The notes under the pieces: generated by a model
What the model saw: only the letters and a program-made list of their open reading frames with translations
Databases searched by the model: none
Told to the model about the DNA's origin: nothing
Position numbers and translations under genes: made by a program
From: Oscillospiraceae bacterium
GTDB taxonomy: Bacteria > Bacillota > Clostridia > Oscillospirales > Oscillospiraceae
Assembly: GCA_022792945.1 (NCBI GenBank)
Contig: JAAWBZ010000033.1
Coordinates: forward strand, 34,066 to 98,065
Direction: 5' to 3'
Length of the DNA: 64,000 bases
Shown here: one piece after another, positions 1-9,119 of the stretch
Numbering within the stretch: the stretch's first letter is position 1
How the letters are laid out: every line of letters begins with the position of its first letter

Positions 1-468
1 CCGCAGCAGGCACAGCAGGTCAAACGGCCCCTGGTCCGCCCGGCCCATGATGAACACATGGTCCCCGACGGCGCTGAGCAGCCGCTCGGTGGTCTCCAGC
101 CACACCGGCAGGCGCGCGTCCTTCTCGGGATCGGGCATGTGGAGGGAATCAATGTCCCGCAGGTCCTCCAGAATGGGGCTGTTCTCATCCACCGCCGCCA
201 CGTCGCCCTCGCGGTAGGTCACCTTCGCGCCGCAGGCCTCGGCCAGGCTGGCGTCGTCCACGTCCACCACGCAGCCGTCGTAGCCGAAATGGTCCTGACA
301 GGCGATGTGGCACTGGGCCATCTTGGCCGGGTCGCGGTTGACCTGGCCGATGTGGAAGCCGCTGTGGCGCACGCTGAATAAAAAGCTCTGGGGAATCACC
401 GGCAGGCGGTCCGGCGTCTCGCCGCGCAGGACCGCCTCCACCCGCTCCCGGGAAGTCATTTCTTGCAT
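1..468 (-). CDS. URO-D superfamily protein, partial (N-terminal part only)
   Basis: The first ~156 residues of a uroporphyrinogen-decarboxylase-superfamily protein; the rest lies beyond the left edge. The frame runs without a stop from an ATG at 468, which has AGGAGG 8 nt upstream (a second in-frame ATG follows three codons later). The opening ERVEAVLRGETPDRLPV is typical of the superfamily. The RQAGRY-type arginine motif that true HemE carries just after this point is not seen, so I favour the corrinoid/one-carbon methyltransferase branch (MtaA/CmuA-like) over haem synthesis. Its partners are outside the window, so the substrate cannot be told. Confidence 0.8.
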   Translation of the reverse strand, partial: MQEMTSRERVEAVLRGETPDRLPVIPQSFLFSVRHSGFHIGQVNRDPAKMAQCHIACQDHFGYDGCVVDVDDASLAEACGAKVTYREGDVAAVDENSPILEDLRDIDSLHMPDPEKDARLPVWLETTERLLSAVGDHVFIMGRADQGPFDLLCLLR

Positions 469-569
469 AGCTCTGTCCTCCTGTTGTGATGATCGTTCCT
501 TTATCATAGCAGAGGCCGGAACGGGAAGTCTATGATTTTCTAACGAAATTTTGTAAAATATTCCGGTCT

Positions 570-2489
570 CTACCGCTTTCTGCCGGATTTTTTGTGATAT
601 CTTCCGTTTTTGTTCCGGCTGGGCCGGTGCGGCTTGGGCACGCCGGTGCGGCCGTCCCGCTTGGCGCTGGGCGGCGGGGCGGGGCGGCGCTCACCGGGCA
701 GGGGGCGGATGAGGCAGCCCTTCTCATAGCCGATCAGATCCCGCCGGCCCGCTTTCACCAGCGCCTCATGGACCAGGGCGTAGTTCTTGGGGTTCCGGTA
801 CTGGATCAGCGCCCGCTGCATGGCCTTTTCGTGGGGATCGGTGGGGACATAGACCCGCTCCATGGTCCTGGGGTCCAGGCCGGTATAGTACATGACGGTG
901 GAGAGGGTGGAGGGCGTGGGATAGAAGTCCTGCACCTGCTCCGGCGCGTGCCCGGTGTCCCGCAGGTACTCAGCCAGTGCCACGGCCTCCTTCAGGGTCG
1001 AGCCGGGGTGGGAGGACATGAGGTAGGGCACTACAAACTGCTTCAGGCCCAGCTGTCGGTTGAGACGCTCATACTTGGAGAGGAACCGCTCGTAGACCGC
1101 CCGCCGGGGCTTGCCCATCTTGTCCAGCACCGGGTCGGCGATGTGCTCGGGGGCCACCTTCAGCTGTCCGGAGACGTGATAGCGCACCAGCTCGCGGAAA
1201 AAGGTGTCGTCGGGGTCGGAGAGCAGGTAGTCAAAGCGGATGCCGGAGCGGATAAATACCTTTTTCACTCTCGGCAGCGCTCGGAGCTTCCGCAGCAGGG
1301 CCAGATAGTCGCCATGGTCCGCCTCCAGGTTTTTGCACGGCCGCGGATAGAGGCACTGCCGCCCGGGGCAGGCGCCCCGCTGGAGCTGCTTTTGGCAGGC
1401 GGGCTGCCGGAAATTGGCGGTGGGGCCGCCAACGTCATGGATGTAGCCCTTGAAATCCGGCGCTTCGGTCATACGCCGCGCCTCGGAGAGCATGGACTCG
1501 TGGCTGCGGGTCTGGATGATCCGCCCCTGGTGGAAGGTCAGCGCGCAGAAGCTGCACCCGCCAAAGCACCCCCGGCAGGACACCAGGGAGAACCGCACCT
1601 CCTCAATAGCCGGCACGCCCCCCGCCGCCTCATAGGACGGGTGATACGTGCGGACGTAGGGCAAATCGTAGACCTGGTCCATCTCCGCCTGGGTCAGGGG
1701 CGGCTGGGGCGGGTTCTGCACGACGAACTCGCCGCCCTCGTAGGGCTCCACCAGCGTCTTGGCAGAAAAGGGATCGGTGTTGCGGTATTGGATATAAAAG
1801 CTCCCGGCATAGGCCCGCCGGTCCCGCGCCAGCGTCGGATAGTCCGGCAGGACGATGTGAGGCGCCTGAAGGTCCGGCTTCCGCGTCCGGTAGACTGTCC
1901 CGCGGATGAAGGTAAGATCGGCGGGAGAAAGGCCGCTGTCCAAAGCGTCGGCCGCCTCCACCACGGCCTTCTCGCCCATGCCGTAGAGCAGCAGATCCGC
2001 CTGGCTGTCCAGCAGCAGCGAGCGCTTGAGCTTGTCTGACCAGTAGTCGTAGTGGGCCAGCCGCCGGAGGCTGGCCTCGATGCCGCCCACCAGGATGGGC
2101 ACGGCGCCGTAGACCCGGCGAATCAGGTTGCAGTAGACCACCGCGGCGTAGTCGGGCCGCTTTCCCATCTGCCCGCCGGGGGTGTAGGCGTCGGTCCTGC
2201 GGCGCTTTTTGGAGACGGAATAGTGGTTGACCATGGAGTCCATATTCCCGCCAGACACCAGAAACCCCAGCCGCGGCCTGCCCAGGACCGTGACAGACTG
2301 GGGATTTTTCCAATTGGGCTGAGCGATGACGCCCACCTTGTAGCCCGCGCGCTCCAGCACGCGGGTGATGATGGCGTGGCCGAAGGACGGATGGTCCACA
2401 TAGGCGTCGCCGCTGACGTAGACAAAGTCGCACTGCGTCCAGCCCCGCGCCCGCATGTCCGCCTTGGAAACGGGCAGAAATTCCGCCAT
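570..2489 (-). CDS. ygiQ: YgiQ family radical SAM protein
   Basis: A 639-residue radical SAM enzyme of the YgiQ/UPF0313 family (function unresolved). The radical SAM cysteines are in CRGCFGGCSFC (about residues 305-315; Cys-x3-Cys-x2-Cys), preceded by the family's long N-terminal region with VGGIEASLRR near 134-143. A second Cys-rich patch (CPGRQCLYPRPC) and a basic Pro/Arg/Lys tail follow. The ATG at 2489 is chosen because it has AGGAGGGG 7-8 nt upstream; an ATG 4 nt further up is in another frame, and longer in-frame extensions lack a ribosome site and run into the intergenic repeat. It looks monocistronic, oriented like the URO-D gene downstream. Confidence 0.93.
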   Translation of the reverse strand: MAEFLPVSKADMRARGWTQCDFVYVSGDAYVDHPSFGHAIITRVLERAGYKVGVIAQPNWKNPQSVTVLGRPRLGFLVSGGNMDSMVNHYSVSKKRRRTDAYTPGGQMGKRPDYAAVVYCNLIRRVYGAVPILVGGIEASLRRLAHYDYWSDKLKRSLLLDSQADLLLYGMGEKAVVEAADALDSGLSPADLTFIRGTVYRTRKPDLQAPHIVLPDYPTLARDRRAYAGSFYIQYRNTDPFSAKTLVEPYEGGEFVVQNPPQPPLTQAEMDQVYDLPYVRTYHPSYEAAGGVPAIEEVRFSLVSCRGCFGGCSFCALTFHQGRIIQTRSHESMLSEARRMTEAPDFKGYIHDVGGPTANFRQPACQKQLQRGACPGRQCLYPRPCKNLEADHGDYLALLRKLRALPRVKKVFIRSGIRFDYLLSDPDDTFFRELVRYHVSGQLKVAPEHIADPVLDKMGKPRRAVYERFLSKYERLNRQLGLKQFVVPYLMSSHPGSTLKEAVALAEYLRDTGHAPEQVQDFYPTPSTLSTVMYYTGLDPRTMERVYVPTDPHEKAMQRALIQYRNPKNYALVHEALVKAGRRDLIGYEKGCLIRPLPGERRPAPPPSAKRDGRTGVPKPHRPSRNKNGRYHKKSGRKR

Positions 2490-3162
2490 ACATAACCCCT
2501 CCTGTTCTGTTTCTATGATACCAGATGGAGCGGCAAATGGGAAGGGGCAAAACAGCCGCCGCGCGCGCCATAAAAAGTTTCGCCGTCCACAGACGGCGAA
2601 ACCCCTTAAAGAGGATGCTGGCGCTGAACGTGGACCCGCAGGGGGATTTGACCAATCCAGGCGGACTACCTGGCAGCGGGGGATATAACCTAGCTGGCAG
2701 GGACTGTTCAGCGCATCCAGAGGCAAATCCATCTGTGTTTGCGAATCAGCGGGGTGTTTCTGACCATGGCTAACGAAACGAACTTCCGGAAGGCTATTGC
2801 GGCCTCAGTTAGGCCTTGTTTGAAAAATGGCAACATGCCCAGACGACGGTTCTTTTTCCGCCTGGGCGGCACAATATTCCCTTGAAATCCGTCAGGATTC
2901 CTGCGGAAAAATTGTTTGCCAGACGAGAAAATCCCTCTCCGCCGGGCACATTGCCATTTGTCTGCTTTGGCGTCTCATCATTCTTCATCCCTCCCATCTT
3001 ATTTTACCATAGGAAGGCTTTATTCGTTACTTTGTCAACAGCTCCAGACTATGCCGGCGCCAACGGCGCCCGCATAATCTCCTGCATTCTCGACAGGAAC
3101 TGTGTACGGTACATGGTCCCTGCCCCCGGCAAATCGGGATGGGATGGCAGATATGCGGGAAT
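2490..3162. other. 673-bp intergenic region with repeat and possible gene debris
   Basis: No convincing intact gene. It holds a deleted copy of the palindromic repeat (2569-2606), immediately followed by a short + strand stretch (about 2608-2680) reading LALNVDPQGDLTN, which resembles the Walker-A-distal DPQGNLT motif of ParA proteins and may be a ParA fragment from a lost mobile element. At 2810-3010 (minus strand) lies an AT-richer stretch with a GGGAGG site but only short ORFs (at most 62 codons) of no recognised family. Confidence 0.45.
2569..2606. repeat. Palindromic interspersed repeat, deleted copy
   Basis: AAAAGTTTCGCCG is joined almost directly to ACAGACGGCGAAACCCC. These two blocks are the outer ends of the longer copy at 16907-17037, so this looks like an internal-deletion derivative. 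The CGCCGTC/GACGGCG arms can form a hairpin. Confidence 0.5.
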
Positions 3163-3846
3163 TCAGCATGCACTGGAGAGGCGCTGCAGATGATCCAGCC
3201 GTACCTCGCCGGCGAAGGCCGGGACCGGCAGCTGTGCTGCCAGCACCCCGGCCTGTGCGCGCCGCGCCGCGTTGGAGACCTGGTTGACAATCAGCGTGTC
3301 GAAGCCGCCCTCCTGCCGCAGCACCGCGGCGATGTGCGCCGGCGTTGCCAGGGCCTCCGGAGACGTACCGGCCAGGGCGGCAAAGCGGTCGGAGCGGTGG
3401 GCCGCCGATTGGATCGGTACGCCGAAGCCCGACGCGCCCACCACTGCCAGGACGCGGTCCGAGCCGGCGGGGATCACCGGCTCATGGGCGAGGTGCGCCT
3501 TGAGGGGCAGGCCGGCAGAGCCGTCAGCCTCCACGAGAATATAGTCCGCCAGCCGCCGCAGGGCCTCCGGCGGCAGAGGCGGCGCGGACAGCTTGCCGTG
3601 TTCCGCCGGCGTCCCGAAGCAGACGGCCCGGCGCTCGTCCAGCAGCCGGCGCAGCTGCGCCGCATCGGCGGCGTTTGGCAACGTGTCCGAGGGGAAAATC
3701 CGCGTGGTGGTACAGAAGATCACCCGCCCCGGCAGCGCCGCCGCCAGGCGGTGGGCCAAAGTGGTTTTGCCGCCGCTGCCGATCATGGCAATCACGCCGG
3801 GGCGGATTTTCAGCAGCCGGTCCAGCGGCGTCCCGGCTGTCCTCAT
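3163..3846 (-). CDS. yqeC: YqeC-type selenium-dependent molybdenum hydroxylase accessory protein
   Basis: A 227-residue P-loop protein. GSGGKTTL at residues 23-30 is the nucleotide-binding loop. TTTRIFPSD and ILVEADGSAGLPLKAH are typical of the YqeC family, which accompanies selenium-dependent molybdenum hydroxylases; the biochemical role is not settled. Its ATG overlaps the stop of the upstream acyltransferase by 4 nt (ATGA), so it is translationally coupled as the last gene of the operon starting at 7477. No hydroxylase, selenium or molybdenum-cofactor genes lie in the window, so the genuine partner must be elsewhere. Confidence 0.82.
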   Translation of the reverse strand: MRTAGTPLDRLLKIRPGVIAMIGSGGKTTLAHRLAAALPGRVIFCTTTRIFPSDTLPNAADAAQLRRLLDERRAVCFGTPAEHGKLSAPPLPPEALRRLADYILVEADGSAGLPLKAHLAHEPVIPAGSDRVLAVVGASGFGVPIQSAAHRSDRFAALAGTSPEALATPAHIAAVLRQEGGFDTLIVNQVSNAARRAQAGVLAAQLPVPAFAGEVRLDHLQRLSSAC

Positions 3847-4553
3847 GCGATCAGAGCCTTCACAGCCATCAGGATGCCGTAGACCACCGGCTGATGCGCC
3901 AGGTAGATCCACAGCGAGTGCCGCCCGCAGGCACTGAGAAACCGGATGGGCTGCCGGTCCGCCGGGACCCGGGGCAGCAGCGTCCGCCGGTTCCTGTAGG
4001 CGGTCCGGCCCAGCACCGTCCCCAGCATGAACCAGCCCAGCTGCGGACACAGCGGAAAATAGTCCCCCGCCGCGAACCCCGGCGCCCGCAGGCCCAGGAC
4101 GAAGAGGTACGGGCACTCCACCAGGAACGTCGTGAACCAATACCCCAGCGCCACCAGCGCCGCCCCCATGGCCGCGATGGCCCAGGTGGGCAGGCGGCGG
4201 TAGAGGGGATACACGATCATGCCCACGCCCAGCAGGTGCAGCACGCCGAACTGGATGCGGACCGTCCGGTCGGCCATACCCAGGGCGATCATGGCCTCGG
4301 TGACGCCGGTGACGGCCATGCCGCAGGCCAATACGATCAGCCCCCGCCGGACGCTGCGGGACCCCAGTGTCACGCAGACGCCGCTGAGGATCACAAAGAG
4401 GACCCCGCCGTAGTCCATAATGAATTGGAACACCGGGTGCAGGGAGAATTGCAGCCCCACGAAGTAACGCAGGTCGAACACCGTGTGGACGATCACCACA
4501 CAGAGGATGCAGAGCCCCCGGAAGGCGTCCAGCTCCCAGATGCGCTCCCTCAT
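3843..4553 (-). CDS. DUF1624 / heparan-alpha-glucosaminide N-acetyltransferase-like membrane protein
   Basis: A 236-residue polytopic membrane protein beginning RIWELDAFRGLCILCVVIVH, the hallmark opening of the HGSNAT/DUF1624 acyltransferase-type family, with about seven hydrophobic segments and ending in HSLWIYLAHQPVVY. Family members are thought to move acyl groups across the membrane to sugars; the substrate here is unknown. The ATG at 4553 overlaps the ligase stop (ATGA), and the next gene overlaps this one in the same way. Coupling to an acyl-CoA ligase suggests, by inference, that the ligase supplies the acyl donor. Confidence 0.82.
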   Translation of the reverse strand: MRERIWELDAFRGLCILCVVIVHTVFDLRYFVGLQFSLHPVFQFIMDYGGVLFVILSGVCVTLGSRSVRRGLIVLACGMAVTGVTEAMIALGMADRTVRIQFGVLHLLGVGMIVYPLYRRLPTWAIAAMGAALVALGYWFTTFLVECPYLFVLGLRAPGFAAGDYFPLCPQLGWFMLGTVLGRTAYRNRRTLLPRVPADRQPIRFLSACGRHSLWIYLAHQPVVYGILMAVKALIA

Positions 4554-6262
4554 CCCTTGGCCTGCTCCTCTTCCTCCAGGACGCGGTAGGCCACCTTGCC
4601 CACTAACGTCTTTGGCAGCTCGGCGCGGAACTCGATGTCGCAGGGCATGGCGTACTTGGCGATGTGATCGCGGCAATAGGCCATCAGCTCCTCCTTCACC
4701 GCCTCCGTCGGCTCGATCCCCGGCTGGAGGACCACGAAAGCCTTGACCTTCTGCATCCTGTAGCTGTCCTTGACGCCGATGCAGCAGCTGAGGAGCACCT
4801 TGGGATGCCCGTCTATGATATTCTCCAGCTGACCGGGGTAGATGTTGTAGCCGGAGGAAATGATCATCCGCTTGATCCGCTGGCGGAAGTAGACGAAGCC
4901 GTCGGCGTCCATGTAGCCCAGGTCGCCGGTGTGCAGCCAGACCCGGCCCTCGTCATGGCGGCGGAGGGTGCTGGCGGTCTCCTCGGGGTTGTCTACGTAG
5001 CCCAGCATGACCGTGGGGCCAGAGAGGCAGATCTCGCCGTCGGTGTTGGGTGGCAGCTCCTCGGTGGTGCCGGGCTTGACGATCTTGTAGTAGGTATCCG
5101 GGAACGGCACGCCGATGGAGCCGGAGCGGTAGTAGTCCACCGGCGTGAGGCACGAGGCGGTGACGCACTCGGTGGTGCCGTAGCCCTCCCGGACCTGGAT
5201 GGTGGCATGATGCTCATGGAGGAAGGCGTCCACCTTCTTTTTCAGCTCGATGGACAGTGAGTCACCGCCGCAGAACATCCCCTTGAGGAAGCTGAGGTCC
5301 GCCCCCTCCAGGTTGTCGGCCCGCAGCAGGGCCTCGAAGAGGGTGGGTACGCCGGGAATGATATTGGGCTTTTTCTTCACCAGGAGTTTGGCGTAGGACT
5401 TGACCGTGAACTGGGGCACCAGGATGCAGGTGGCGCCGGCGATGAGCGGCGTGTGGATGCCGATGCCCAGGCCGAAGCCATGGAACAGGGGCATCACCGA
5501 GAGCATTTTCAGCCCGTCGATGGGCGAAAAGCCGCTGGCGCCGATGGTCTGAAGGGCCAGGGCGTTGAAGTTCAGATTGGAGAGAAGGATGCCCTTGGTG
5601 GTGCCGGTGGTGCCGCCGGAGTAAAGGATGGCCGCGCCATCGGCAGCCTGTCCGTCATCGGGGGGCAGCTGGCCCTTCCAGCGCCGGCCCATGGCCAAGG
5701 CGTCGGACCAGAGGGTATACCCCTTTGGGGGCAGCCTGGGGATTTTCCGCCCGGCGGTCAGGGCGTAGCCCACAGCCAGGGCGGGGGGCAGCTCGTCGCG
5801 GATTCTGGCGATGAGGATGGTCACCGGCTGGTCCAGCTGCGGCGTGATGGCGGCGAGCTTGGGATAGAACTGGTCCAGGGTGAGCACGGCCTTGCTGCGG
5901 GAGAAATTGAGGTAGAACTTGATTTCATTGGGGGCCGAGAGCGGGTGGATCATGTTGGAGACGGCCCCGATGCGGTTGCAGGCATAGAAGCAGTCCACGC
6001 CCTGGGGGGAGTTTGGCATGCAGATGGTGACGCGGTCGCCCTTGCCGATGCCCAGGGCCAGGAGGGCCTTGGCTGTGAGGTCAACGCGGCGCAGGAACTC
6101 GGCGTAGGAGGTCCTTTTCCCCATGAACTCATAGGCGGTGTTGCCGGGATAGCGCCGCGCGGCATCGCGGACCATCTGATAGATGGTTTTCTGGGGGTAG
6201 TCGATGGTCCGGGGCGTCTCGCCGTAGAAATTCAGCCACGGTGCGGTCGCGGAAATGCTCAT
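4550..6262 (-). CDS. AMP-dependent acyl-CoA synthetase (fatty-acid CoA ligase type)
   Basis: A 570-residue ANL-superfamily adenylating enzyme that activates a carboxylic (probably fatty) acid with ATP and CoA. The AMP-binding P-loop motif YSGGTTGTTKG is at residues 214-224. REGYGTTE, the TGD motif in LHTGDLGYMDADG, and the C-terminal hinge region RIKRMIISSGYNIYP with a late Lys (PKTLVGKVAYR) are all present, so it should be active. The ATG at 6262 has AAAGGAC upstream. It is second in the operon after the DUF362 protein (66-nt gap) and overlaps the acyltransferase downstream. Confidence 0.92.
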   Translation of the reverse strand: MSISATAPWLNFYGETPRTIDYPQKTIYQMVRDAARRYPGNTAYEFMGKRTSYAEFLRRVDLTAKALLALGIGKGDRVTICMPNSPQGVDCFYACNRIGAVSNMIHPLSAPNEIKFYLNFSRSKAVLTLDQFYPKLAAITPQLDQPVTILIARIRDELPPALAVGYALTAGRKIPRLPPKGYTLWSDALAMGRRWKGQLPPDDGQAADGAAILYSGGTTGTTKGILLSNLNFNALALQTIGASGFSPIDGLKMLSVMPLFHGFGLGIGIHTPLIAGATCILVPQFTVKSYAKLLVKKKPNIIPGVPTLFEALLRADNLEGADLSFLKGMFCGGDSLSIELKKKVDAFLHEHHATIQVREGYGTTECVTASCLTPVDYYRSGSIGVPFPDTYYKIVKPGTTEELPPNTDGEICLSGPTVMLGYVDNPEETASTLRRHDEGRVWLHTGDLGYMDADGFVYFRQRIKRMIISSGYNIYPGQLENIIDGHPKVLLSCCIGVKDSYRMQKVKAFVVLQPGIEPTEAVKEELMAYCRDHIAKYAMPCDIEFRAELPKTLVGKVAYRVLEEEEQAKG

Positions 6263-6328
6263 GACTTGGTCAGTCCTTTCGTGTGATGGTTGTGGATTCA
6301 GAGATACAGCGCGCGGCAGGGGCGGCGC

Positions 6329-7477
6329 TCACCGTCCCAGCGCCCTGGCCGCCCAGGTGCGGTGCTGGAGCATGGCGCCATGGGGGCAGAACTCCTGGCA
6401 GCAGAAGCAGTGAATGCACCTGCCCTTATCGATCTTGGGCAGGCCCTTTTCCATGGCAATGGCCTTTGCCGGACAGATCTCCCGGCATTTGCCGCAGCCG
6501 ACGCATACCGTCCGCCGCACCTGCGGCCGCGGACACAGCGCCCGCTGGATCACCGCGCCGCGGAGCTTCCCCAGCGCGCCGCCCTGCCCGCGGAACAGCA
6601 GGCTGCTCTGGGCCTCAATGCGCCGGTAGTCCGGCACCATGAAGCGCTGCCAGTCGCCGTCCACCGTCAGCTCTCCCGCACGCTGCGGGATGAGGCCCCG
6701 CTCGAAGGCCGCCTCCAGTGTGGGCACGTCCCGGCGCTCCAGGCCGATCAGCGCCGCGCACAGCAGATCCAGCCGGTGGGCGCTTTCAGACGCCGCCAGG
6801 CACCCGATCTCCCGGGGCGTCCCCGCGGTGGGGCCATTGCCCTCCATGCCCACCACAGCGTCGCAGAGGGAGAGCCGCGGCTGCACATATTCATTCAAAT
6901 CCACGAGCATTCTGGCAAAATCCGCGGGGTTGGCGAACTGAAAGTGGAATTCCGGCTTCTTGGTCCCCGGGATCACGCCGAAGAGGTTCTTGGCCGCGCA
7001 GGAGAGGGCCATCATGCCGTGGGTCTTGAGCTTGCAGAAGTCGATCACCGCGTCCGCCTGGTCCAGCCAGGCGGTGTAGGGGAACCGGCGGCAGACCTTC
7101 CCCGCGGGGAACTCGACCTCCCGCTGGGAGAAGTCCTGGTTGAGCCGCGCGCCGTGGTCCTCCAGGGCACGGTAGCCCGCGGCGGCGTAGAGGCGGTTCA
7201 CATAGGCGGCGGTGTACAGCCCGCCGGGGCTGTCGCCCACCGTGACCTGCGCGCCGCGCTCCGTCAGCAGGTCGCTCAGGGCCGCCAGCAGCGCCGGATG
7301 GGTGGTGACGGCGGCCTCGGGCCTGGCGAAGGAGACCAGGTTGGCCTTGACGGCCACGCGCATCCCCGGCCGCACCCAGTCCAGCCCGCCCAGCGGCGCC
7401 AGGACGGCCTCCAGCGCCTCGCGGCAGGCTGCCGGCGCGTAGTCCCGGCAGGGGACGATGGACACATCGCAGGACAT
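6329..7477 (-). CDS. DUF362 protein with C-terminal double [4Fe-4S] ferredoxin domain
   Basis: A 382-residue protein: an N-terminal DUF362 domain (VAVKANLV, VTVGDSPGG, FCKLKTHGMMALSCAAKNLFG in two parts, all family motifs) followed by two 4Fe-4S clusters, CVGCGKCREICP and CIHCFCCQEFCP. It is probably a cytoplasmic redox protein; the exact reaction is not known for the family. The ATG at 7477 is chosen because AGGAGG lies 7 nt upstream; an ATG-less extension to 7501 is less likely. First gene of the operon, with a promoter at 7511-7539. Confidence 0.87.
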   Translation of the reverse strand: MSCDVSIVPCRDYAPAACREALEAVLAPLGGLDWVRPGMRVAVKANLVSFARPEAAVTTHPALLAALSDLLTERGAQVTVGDSPGGLYTAAYVNRLYAAAGYRALEDHGARLNQDFSQREVEFPAGKVCRRFPYTAWLDQADAVIDFCKLKTHGMMALSCAAKNLFGVIPGTKKPEFHFQFANPADFARMLVDLNEYVQPRLSLCDAVVGMEGNGPTAGTPREIGCLAASESAHRLDLLCAALIGLERRDVPTLEAAFERGLIPQRAGELTVDGDWQRFMVPDYRRIEAQSSLLFRGQGGALGKLRGAVIQRALCPRPQVRRTVCVGCGKCREICPAKAIAMEKGLPKIDKGRCIHCFCCQEFCPHGAMLQHRTWAARALGR

Positions 7478-7510
7478 GAAACGCGCCTCCTTTTTTTGCA
7501 AATTACTATT

Positions 7511-7539
7511 ATTATATCACAGATTGCCGCCCGCCGCAA
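7511..7539 (-). promoter_or_regulatory. Sigma-A type promoter of the DUF362-ligase-acyltransferase-yqeC operon
   Basis: On the minus strand: -35 TTGCGG, 17-bp spacer, -10 TATAAT with an extended TGA in front. It lies 34 nt above the DUF362 start and back-to-back with the LCP promoter on the other strand. Confidence 0.6.
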
Positions 7540-7613
7540 TGGCGAACCGCCGGCTTTTCTCCGGCGCTGCCTGGTCGGGCGCGCAATTTTTTGCGCGAAT
7601 TCCCGAAAATAGG

Positions 7614-7642
7614 TTTACATATTCCCGGTTTCGCGGTAGAAT
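7614..7642 (+). promoter_or_regulatory. Sigma-A type promoter of the LCP gene
   Basis: TTTACA, 17-bp spacer, TAGAAT; about 75 nt above the LCP start codon. Confidence 0.55.
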
Positions 7643-7718
7643 AGCTGCAGAGTGTTCCGCGCCGTGCCGGCGGCGGAGCCCTGTGAGCCCTTTTTTGCAA
7701 CCAAGGAGGACGACGATT

Positions 7719-9104
7719 TTGGACCTTTACGATTCCAGCGAGCTGGATCTGATCCTCAGCGATATCAAGCAGCTGCTCTCCGAGGACGAGCCGGAGCCGC
7801 CCGCCGCGCCGACGGCCAGTCCGGCCCCCACGGTTCAGGAGACCCGGAAATTCACCCCGGTGCATCCCCCCGTCCAGCCCCCGCAGGCGGCCCCGGAGCC
7901 TTCCGCCCCTGCTGTCCGCCCGCCCTGGGAGGACCCGGACTTCGCCGGGACCTACTATGACGGCGGCGCGGCCCAGGTGGTCCGCAGCGCCAGCGTCCAC
8001 GACGCCCCCGCGCCCCGCCGCGCCCCGCAGTATCAGCCGCCGCAGCCGGAGGCCCGCCCCGCCCCGCCCGCCCAGGCCCGCCGGACCGAGCGCCCCGCCC
8101 CCACCCGGGCGCAGAAGATCGCGCGGCAGTCCCTGGCCTACGACAACGAGGATGACGAGGACGATCCCGAGGAGTACGCCGCGCCCAAGCGCCGCCGCCC
8201 CCTCCGCTGGCTGGGCCGGCTGCTGGTCATTCTGCTGGTGCTGGGGCTTCTGGCAGCCGGCGGGCTGTATCTGCTGGCCGCCCAGCCCACCGCCAGCGCC
8301 GCCCTGGGCGTTCGTCGCTCGGGGGTGTCCACGATTCTGCTCATCGGCACCGACGCCGGAGACCTGCGCACCGACACGCTGATGCTCCTCTCCGTGGACG
8401 ACGCCAACCACACCGCCGCCCTGGTGAGCATCCCCCGGGACACCCTGGTCAACGGCCCCTATACGGTGCCCAAGATCAACAGCGTCTACGCCGTCAACAA
8501 CGGCGGCGAGGCGGGCATGGAGATGCTGCTCCAGCGGGTGACGGAGTCCATCGGCTTCCCGCCGGACGGCTATGTGCTGGTGAACCTGAGCGCTTTTGTG
8601 GAGCTGGTGGACATCATGGGCGGCGTCCGGTTTGACGTGCCGGTGAGCATGCAGTACAGCGACCCGTCGCAGGACCTCTATATCGACCTGGCCGCGGGCG
8701 AGCAGGAGCTGGACGGCGTGCAGGCCATGGGCCTGGTGCGCTTCCGCTCGGGGTACGCCGAGGCGGATCTGAAGCGGGTGGAGGTCCAGCGGGCCTTCGT
8801 CTCGGCGGCGGCGGAGCAGTGGATCGGGCCGGGGGTGGTGTTCAAGGCTCCGCGGCTCATCGGCTGGCTCCAGGACCATGTGGAAACCGACATGAGCCTG
8901 CGCAACCTGACGTGGCTGGCCAAGGCTCTGATGCGCGCCGACCGCGCGTCCATCACCACCGAGACGCTCCCGGGCCATGCGGCCACTATCCAGGGCGGCT
9001 CCTACTATATTCTCGACCCCTACGCCGTGGCCGACGTGGTCAACCGCTGCCTCAACCCCTATGTACAGGAGATCACTGTGAACGACCTCCTGATCCGGAA
9101 CTGA
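7719..9104 (+). CDS. LCP (LytR-CpsA-Psr) family cell-wall glycopolymer ligase
   Basis: A 461-residue type II membrane protein. A long cytoplasmic head (residues 1-160) is Pro/Ala-rich with an acidic patch (NEDDEDDPEE). One transmembrane helix spans about 164-187 (WLGRLLVILLVLGLLAAG). An extracellular LCP domain runs from about 203 on, with STILLIGTDAGDLRTDTLM, SIPRDTLV and VRFRSGYAEADLKRVEVQRA. LCP enzymes attach teichoic-acid-like or capsular polymers to peptidoglycan. The TTG at 7719 is chosen because AGGAGG is 9 nt upstream and no ATG fits. The ~160-residue head is much longer than in typical LCP proteins. Confidence 0.9.
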   Translation: MDLYDSSELDLILSDIKQLLSEDEPEPPAAPTASPAPTVQETRKFTPVHPPVQPPQAAPEPSAPAVRPPWEDPDFAGTYYDGGAAQVVRSASVHDAPAPRRAPQYQPPQPEARPAPPAQARRTERPAPTRAQKIARQSLAYDNEDDEDDPEEYAAPKRRRPLRWLGRLLVILLVLGLLAAGGLYLLAAQPTASAALGVRRSGVSTILLIGTDAGDLRTDTLMLLSVDDANHTAALVSIPRDTLVNGPYTVPKINSVYAVNNGGEAGMEMLLQRVTESIGFPPDGYVLVNLSAFVELVDIMGGVRFDVPVSMQYSDPSQDLYIDLAAGEQELDGVQAMGLVRFRSGYAEADLKRVEVQRAFVSAAAEQWIGPGVVFKAPRLIGWLQDHVETDMSLRNLTWLAKALMRADRASITTETLPGHAATIQGGSYYILDPYAVADVVNRCLNPYVQEITVNDLLIRN

Positions 9105-9119
9105 GAAGGTGCCTTTGAT

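Noticed and set aside
2809..2997. Small minus-strand ORFs in the first long intergenic region, including a 29-codon frame with a well-spaced GGGAGG that continues past an in-frame UGA (possible selenocysteine, given yqeC nearby)
   Set aside because: No SECIS-like hairpin is evident after the UGA, no family similarity, and the continuation is short.
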